A DNA stretch of 64,000 bases from Oscillibacter valericigenes Sjm18-20 (GTDB lineage Bacteria > Bacillota > Clostridia > Oscillospirales > Oscillospiraceae): positions 3,162,001-3,226,000 of the forward strand of contig AP012044.1 in assembly GCA_000283575.1 (NCBI GenBank), given 5' to 3'. Below, piece by piece: positions 59,429-64,000 of this stretch. Each line of letters opens with the position of its first letter. Position 1 is the first letter of the stretch. Under the pieces are notes generated by a model that ran no database searches, had not been told where the DNA came from, and worked only from the letters and a program-made list of their open reading frames with translations. Position numbers and translations under genes: made by a program.

Positions 59429-61471
59429 TCATCCTTGTCCACCCATCAGCGATTCCAGATAGACAAACTCGCTGCTCTGTTCACCGGAACCGGCATACAG
59501 CGTGGATGCCTGCGCATAGGCGCTCTGCGCGGCGTCCGCATCATATAGTGGCTTACTCAGATACAACAGAGCTAGACGAACATAGCCTCGGTAATCATTG
59601 GGATATTGCTCCACGACAGTCTGCGTCGCTTTTAGTGCCTCGGGATAACGGTTCAAATGTTGCAGTGCTAACTCCCGGTCCAGCAGCACGGTCAGCGTGA
59701 CTACCTGTTGGTCTGCCAAACCGTCCAACTGTTCCAATGCCTTGGTATAGCATGTAGCGTCGCCACTCTGCGTCCCGTAACGCAAGTAAGCATCTGCCAG
59801 TTGCTGGCGCACCTGATCCAGAGACGATACCGGCAGAACGGCGCAAGCCTCCTCCAGCAACGCAATTTCTTTAGGCAAATCGTCATTTCCCAAGCGCTGA
59901 TAACACTGGGCAGCCAGTAGATAACTGCGGGCAGACAGGTCTTCGTCCGCAGCTCCGGTCAACTGCAGCAATGACTTGAGTGCCGCAGCGTAATCACCTG
60001 ACGCATAATCCAGTTCTCCCTGCACCAGCAACACATCATTTGGATTGACGTGGTTCTGCTTTTTCAGTGCCGCATAAGTCTCTCGTGCACCTTCCATATC
60101 ACTATTTTGCGCCTGTGCTATGGCCAGATCTCTACAATACAGCGGTTCCTCGGGCGCAAACCAGACTGCCAGTTCCAGACATCGCACGGCATTGCCGTAA
60201 TCCTTGATCTGGTAATAGCAGGAGCCCAACACGTAGTTTAGTTCCGCTTGTGTAAACTCAAATTTCTCCTGCGACAGCGCCGAATCGTCCTCCACAAAGG
60301 TCAACTCCGAGAGCATCGCGATGCAATCCGAATACCTTCCCAAGCGATAAAGAATCTTCGCTGTACGAGAATATGCCTCTATGCCGACATCGTTTAATGA
60401 GATTGCCTGACTAAGGATGACGAGACTCTTCTCATACTGTTGGCTTTCGATCAGGCTGTCTGCCTCTGTAATCAGTGTTTGATACTGCGTCTGCTGATCC
60501 CGGCCCTGAAATTCCCGTCCCATCCAGATGGAAAAGACGCTCAACAGCATCAACGCACTCAGCGCTATGGACGTAAGCTGGCAATGAATCCGCCACGTCC
60601 GATAGCGCCTATCTGTCTTTTTTAAATTTTCCAATGCAGTCAGCATCGTTTTTGCACTGGAAAACCGATGCTGAGGTTCCTTTTGCATAGCTTTTTCAAT
60701 CACCGCCCGCAGAGAATCTCCCATCTGAATTCGGTAACGGTTCAATGGAATAATCTCTTCCAGACAATGACCCGGCGTGTAACCAGTCATCATGAAATAG
60801 GCAATGGCACCTATTGCATAGAGGTCTGTCCGCTCAGTCACCTTTCCGCAGTGTGAGGCAGCCTTGTTCCAACGGTTCCACTTTTCCCTTTCCGGCTGTG
60901 GCAGGCGCTGTAGCGCCGCGCCAGAAAGGTGGTACTGCTCCGGCGCGGCATAGCCGCAGGTTGCACCCAATGCCTGCATCTCCTGATTCTCATACAGAAG
61001 GGACGTATTGAAATCGATGACACAGATGTCACCCTCTGGTGTAATCATGATGTTCTGCGGCTTCAAATCACAGTGGATAACCGGAGGCTTTTGGCTGTGC
61101 AGATAGGCGGTCACCTGACATAGCTGCCGCAGCCATTTCACGGTCTGCTTCTGTGGCAGCGCACCGTAATGCCGCACATACTCCTCCAGATTACACCCAA
61201 GGATATAATCCATCACTGTATAGGCAAAACCGTCCGGCGCATAAATCACATCATAGATCCGGGGCAGATATTGATGCCGCAGATTTTTCAGAATTCTGGC
61301 CTCCCGCGTATCATCCATATAGCCTCGGTAGCGGGTTTGGCACCGCTTAATGACTACGTCTACATCGAGTCCACGCTTATGCGCCCAAAACAGTTCTCCC
61401 GTTCCTCCCAGCCTCATCGGCTCCACAGATTCGTAATCTGCACCCAGAATGGAAACAATCGCCTCCGGCAT
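59429..61471 (-). CDS. Membrane-bound Ser/Thr protein kinase with TPR repeats
   Basis: The 680-residue protein has a Hanks-type kinase domain (about 12-275): the glycine loop LGGTGELFWAHK, Lys near 41 in VVIKRC, the catalytic loop HCDLKPQNIMI (near 133, HCD instead of HRD), DFN in place of DFG, and APEQY. A transmembrane helix follows near 300, then TPRs (about 330-660). The start at 61471 has GGGAG just upstream; the frame continues to 61714 through the DUF4176 gene. Kinases of this kind accompany FHA and WXG100 proteins in Gram-positive secretion loci. Confidence 0.83.
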   Translation of the reverse strand: MPEAIVSILGADYESVEPMRLGGTGELFWAHKRGLDVDVVIKRCQTRYRGYMDDTREARILKNLRHQYLPRIYDVIYAPDGFAYTVMDYILGCNLEEYVRHYGALPQKQTVKWLRQLCQVTAYLHSQKPPVIHCDLKPQNIMITPEGDICVIDFNTSLLYENQEMQALGATCGYAAPEQYHLSGAALQRLPQPEREKWNRWNKAASHCGKVTERTDLYAIGAIAYFMMTGYTPGHCLEEIIPLNRYRIQMGDSLRAVIEKAMQKEPQHRFSSAKTMLTALENLKKTDRRYRTWRIHCQLTSIALSALMLLSVFSIWMGREFQGRDQQTQYQTLITEADSLIESQQYEKSLVILSQAISLNDVGIEAYSRTAKILYRLGRYSDCIAMLSELTFVEDDSALSQEKFEFTQAELNYVLGSCYYQIKDYGNAVRCLELAVWFAPEEPLYCRDLAIAQAQNSDMEGARETYAALKKQNHVNPNDVLLVQGELDYASGDYAAALKSLLQLTGAADEDLSARSYLLAAQCYQRLGNDDLPKEIALLEEACAVLPVSSLDQVRQQLADAYLRYGTQSGDATCYTKALEQLDGLADQQVVTLTVLLDRELALQHLNRYPEALKATQTVVEQYPNDYRGYVRLALLYLSKPLYDADAAQSAYAQASTLYAGSGEQSSEFVYLESLMGGQG

Positions 61472-61496
61472 GTCTCCCACCTGCCTTCTTATTTCA

Positions 61497-61781
61497 TCAG
61501 CCCTTGTCGGTCTGATCCATCTCTTTGAGCCGCTTGTCAATAAATCCCCGGAACTCAAACTCCTCCTGATCCTGCATCCCCATAAAGAACACTTTCGAGA
61601 TATCCTCATTGTTGAACAGATACAGCTCCTTGGGATCAATGATTCCCTCCGGATAGAAGCAGGCGCAGTAATCATACAGTTTCTGCTCACCGGCCTTCCG
61701 CTGAATACGGCCACAGATCATCACGCGCTTCTTGCCGCCTTTTAGCAGGACAACCGAGCCTAGAGGTAATAAATCTTTCAT
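61497..61781 (-). CDS. DUF4176 domain protein
   Basis: The 94-residue protein begins MKDLLPLGSVVLLKGGKKRV and contains MICGRIQR and YPEGIIDPKELYLFNNEDIS. This matches the DUF4176 family as I know it, which occurs with type VII secretion genes in Firmicutes. The function is unknown. It lies 25 bases upstream of the kinase start. Confidence 0.75.
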   Translation of the reverse strand: MKDLLPLGSVVLLKGGKKRVMICGRIQRKAGEQKLYDYCACFYPEGIIDPKELYLFNNEDISKVFFMGMQDQEEFEFRGFIDKRLKEMDQTDKG

Positions 61782-61843
61782 ATAGTTTTCCGCGCAGCGG
61801 TTCTGCCCGCCGTGCGCTCCTTTCTGATTTTGGTCTTGGTTAA

Positions 61844-63013
61844 TCAGGTACTGTGACTGATTCGCAGCTTCAGACCCAAACCCGCCAGAACAGATAGTTT
61901 TCCACCCACCTCAATTTCCTCTGAATTCATCACAAACTCAGCACCAGCGCCAACCGCTCCCACCTCCCCGGTAAAGGAGGCGTCAATGTTATACCCAAAA
62001 ACGGTTATACCGGCTTTGGCAGTACCGGAGAGTGCAGCAACACCCACTTCAGCCTTTGCGGATAATCCATCTTCTGGTGAAAAAGCCGCTTTAGCCTCTG
62101 CCTTTGCCACGCCAACACTGCCGTCTCCCTCAACGTGGACGTTGACATCATCGCTGCCCAGCTGGCCTTCGATCTGTCCGGTGATTGCCTCGGCATGCGC
62201 CCCCAATGCCACGCTGAGCTGCGGTTCAAAGTTTCCATTCTGAAACAAAGCACACACGGCCTCGCCATATACTGCTCCTGTACCGACTGAACCGCTAACT
62301 GAACCACTGGCTAAACCGCATTCAATCGACATGCTGCCCGCAAGCAAAGCGGCGGTGGCAGTTACATTTGCTTGGAAACCAAAATCTTTATTATGCTCAA
62401 AGCTTGAAGATGCCTCTACGTTGGTATTGGTCTTAAATGTCTCGGCTGTTCCAGTTACAGTATAGTCTGCACCGAACATTCCTTCCCCTTCCGCTCTAAA
62501 TCCAGCAGACCGCTTGGGTGCGGCTTGCCACAGCTGATATAGCTCATAGATCGATAGGTAGGGCGTTGTGATTGGATTCAGGAAGGACATGAAAAGCGGA
62601 GACATCTGATCTTGCGCCAACCCCTTCATCCAATCAGGGTCGTATTTGCTGGATTCCCACGTTTTAAAGCTGTATTTTCCGTCCCCGCTCTGGCTGAAAT
62701 TCCAGCTATACTCATCCATCGCGCCGCCGTCGACGCCATACTCTCCACAGACCGTCTGGTCGCTCTTCTGATAGCAGGACACGGCGGCACGCATGCACTC
62801 CGCTAAGTTTCCCGCATGTTTCTGCTGATGCTGTAAACGCTTTTCAATTTCTTGCAGTCGATTGTTAATCTGCTCCTGCTGTCGGATCTGAAACCGCAGT
62901 CCACAGCGGATTGACTTGGCCTCATCTTCCAGATTTCCCAGTTCACGGCCTATTGTCTCCATAGTCTCCCGACCTGTGTCCGCCTGAACCGGATCGATTC
63001 TAAACCGAGGCAT
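61844..63013 (-). CDS. Coiled-coil protein with Gly/Ala/Val-rich C-terminal half
   Basis: The 389-residue protein has an N-terminal helical part (about 1-100; a glutamine-rich coiled coil QEQINNRLQEIEKRLQHQQK). A central segment (about 110-190) includes WNFSQSGDGKYSFKTWESSK. The C-terminal half (about 200-389) is low-complexity Ala/Gly/Ser/Val with repeated A-E-A and G-S-V patterns, likely a beta fold. It sits between WXG100 genes and the DUF4176 gene and may be a secreted substrate with a WXG-like leader. The start at 63013 has GGAGGG 5 bases upstream; an ORF extension to 63073 lacks one. Confidence 0.6.
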   Translation of the reverse strand: MPRFRIDPVQADTGRETMETIGRELGNLEDEAKSIRCGLRFQIRQQEQINNRLQEIEKRLQHQQKHAGNLAECMRAAVSCYQKSDQTVCGEYGVDGGAMDEYSWNFSQSGDGKYSFKTWESSKYDPDWMKGLAQDQMSPLFMSFLNPITTPYLSIYELYQLWQAAPKRSAGFRAEGEGMFGADYTVTGTAETFKTNTNVEASSSFEHNKDFGFQANVTATAALLAGSMSIECGLASGSVSGSVGTGAVYGEAVCALFQNGNFEPQLSVALGAHAEAITGQIEGQLGSDDVNVHVEGDGSVGVAKAEAKAAFSPEDGLSAKAEVGVAALSGTAKAGITVFGYNIDASFTGEVGAVGAGAEFVMNSEEIEVGGKLSVLAGLGLKLRISHST

Positions 63014-63086
63014 CTCATCCCTCCTCTCCCCCTCTGCCTGTGATTTCAGCCGTGGGGTGGCAGGCCGCCCCACAGCCGGTCAGCGG

Positions 63087-63401
63087 TTACTGAATCACAT
63101 CAGATGACAAGGTGTTATCTTGATCCAAAATGGTGGCCTCACCCTTTTCGTATGCATCAGCCATGTTGTTCAGGTCCGTCACATGCTCCTGAATCATATT
63201 GTTCATTCGGGTAATATCATCATCTAGCTTGACAAACTTATCGTGGTAAGCCTGAGCCGCTTCACCCGTCCAAGTGGTCGAAAGCGTATTGACAATGTTT
63301 ATCATTTCTGCAGTCAGATTGCGAATCTGCTGGCCCTGCGTTCCAAACTCAGTCGCGGTGCTGCGCAGTTTTTCGGTTGCTACATTAATTTTACCTTCCA
63401 T
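63087..63401 (-). CDS. WXG100-family protein
   Basis: This 104-residue helical hairpin protein has the WTG turn at 44-46. It begins MEGKINVATEKLRSTATEFG and ends with ILDQDNTLSSDVIQ. Length and the W-x-G turn are those of EsxA-type substrates of type VII secretion. It lies 31 bases downstream of a second WXG100 gene. Confidence 0.85.
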   Translation of the reverse strand: MEGKINVATEKLRSTATEFGTQGQQIRNLTAEMINIVNTLSTTWTGEAAQAYHDKFVKLDDDITRMNNMIQEHVTDLNNMADAYEKGEATILDQDNTLSSDVIQ

Positions 63402-63431
63402 TATGAAATCCTCCCTTTCAAATCTGTCTGA

Positions 63432-63734
63432 TTAGTGATAGGTGCGATTCGAGGCGATCTCCGTGTTGGCTTGCTCCGCCTGCATATACTGCTGCAGTGC
63501 ATTCTGCAAAACTGTAATGTACTTACCGATCTCAGCATAGAAGGAGTCCATCTGCACCTTGTCCTTTTTAAACTCGCTGTCAAACTTATCCCGTGCAGCA
63601 CCCTCCCACATTCCGCACAGACTTGTCTCGGTATCCACCAGATAGTCGGTGGCGCTCTTCAGCTTGCTATTCTGCTCGTTAAGCTGATCAATGGCGCTCT
63701 GCATCTGTTGAAAGGTAATGTTGAATTGACTCAT
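63432..63734 (-). CDS. WXG100-family protein
   Basis: This 100-residue helical hairpin has WEG at 43-45 (SLCGMWEGAARDKFDSEFKK). It begins MSQFNITFQQMQSAIDQLNE. It may pair with the neighbouring WXG100 protein as a heterodimer, as in EsxA/EsxB. AGGAGG lies upstream of the ATG at 63734. Confidence 0.85.
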   Translation of the reverse strand: MSQFNITFQQMQSAIDQLNEQNSKLKSATDYLVDTETSLCGMWEGAARDKFDSEFKKDKVQMDSFYAEIGKYITVLQNALQQYMQAEQANTEIASNRTYH

Positions 63735-63793
63735 ACTAAATTCCTCCTAAAATTTTTATTTTCTTTTCAAAGTTCTTGACTCAACCAGAATTT

Positions 63794-64000
63794 TTATCCC
63801 CCGTAGGAACGCTCTTCTGCTATACGCAGTGCTTCCATCTCGGCGTCATACAGCCGCTTGGCGATCATGCGAATGTTGTCTGCCTGCTGGTGGAGAGCCT
63901 CGGCAGTTCCCAAAATTCCTTGCTGCAGCTCATTCTGTCTCTCCTGAAAGGCTCCGGCGCTGCTGCCCTGCCAATAGGCTGTCAGATTTTCCCGTGCCTG
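63794..64000 (-). CDS. WXG100-like protein, C-terminal part
   Basis: 68 readable codons reach the right edge; the start is outside the window. They read QARENLTAYWQGSSAGAFQE, then RQNELQQGILGTAEALHQQADN. YWQG is the WXG turn, and the helix after it is typical. It is the third WXG100-like gene in a row. Confidence 0.75.
   Translation of the reverse strand, partial: QARENLTAYWQGSSAGAFQERQNELQQGILGTAEALHQQADNIRMIAKRLYDAEMEALRIAEERSYGG

Overview
The window reads as a chromosomal segment of a GC-rich, spore-forming, anaerobic Firmicute. The family-level guess is Oscillospiraceae (relatives of Flavonifractor, Intestinimonas or Oscillibacter). This is an inference from a CotF-type coat protein, a SleB-type cortex hydrolase, an acetate kinase, a rubredoxin-flavin reductase fusion, S-box control of metK and Firmicute-type promoters and ribosome binding sites. 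No taxonomic marker gene is present.

Region 1 (1-20.6 kb) is mostly core metabolism. It begins with a methionine gamma-lyase gene divergent from a LysR-type regulator. Next come a 2-hydroxyacid dehydrogenase and a lactate-permease-family transporter, preceded by a Leu/Ile/Val/Thr-rich leader peptide and an intrinsic terminator (a probable attenuator). These are followed by a flavin reductase-rubredoxin fusion, adenine deaminase, an aconitase-family hydratase with NADP isocitrate dehydrogenase, SleB-like hydrolase, cysteine synthase, a glycosyltransferase/O-antigen-ligase/TauE operon, a HAD phosphatase and metK under a SAM-I riboswitch.

Region 2 (20.7-29.7 kb) holds a rhomboid-like membrane protein with a cysteine/histidine-rich tail, then a tight four-gene operon. 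The operon encodes a 1609-residue fusion (HD domain, helical repeats, NadD-like nucleotidyltransferase, GNAT-like segment, phosphoribosyltransferase-like domain), a small exported protein, a lactate-dehydrogenase-like protein and an FMN-reductase-like flavoprotein. I know no described system with this composition; it is the best candidate for an undescribed pathway here.

Region 3 (29.7-45.3 kb) holds envelope and regulatory genes: a PadR/HAAS operon, lipoproteins, TmcAL, acetate kinase, a serine hydrolase, a CotF-like coat protein, a coiled-coil protein, an ECF sigma factor with a DUF4179 partner, and a BlaI/M56-peptidase pair.

Region 4 (45.6-52.3 kb) is a decayed mobile island. It contains an IS3-family element with a broken orfB, an inverted remnant of a related element at the other edge, a tRNA-Cys 3'-end fragment that looks like an att site, an MntA/HepT toxin-antitoxin pair, a Rep-like protein, and a truncated IS256-type transposase joined to the tail of a type III restriction subunit.

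Region 5 (52.4-64.0 kb) is one long minus-strand cluster that runs off the right edge. It encodes three WXG100-like proteins, a coiled-coil/low-complexity protein, a DUF4176 protein, a Ser/Thr kinase with TPRs, a VWA protein, a TPR/RCC1 protein, zinc-ribbon proteins and two paralogous L,D-transpeptidase-like proteins, one lacking its catalytic residues. This resembles a type VII secretion (ESX/T7SSb-like) locus whose ATPase would lie beyond 64 kb.
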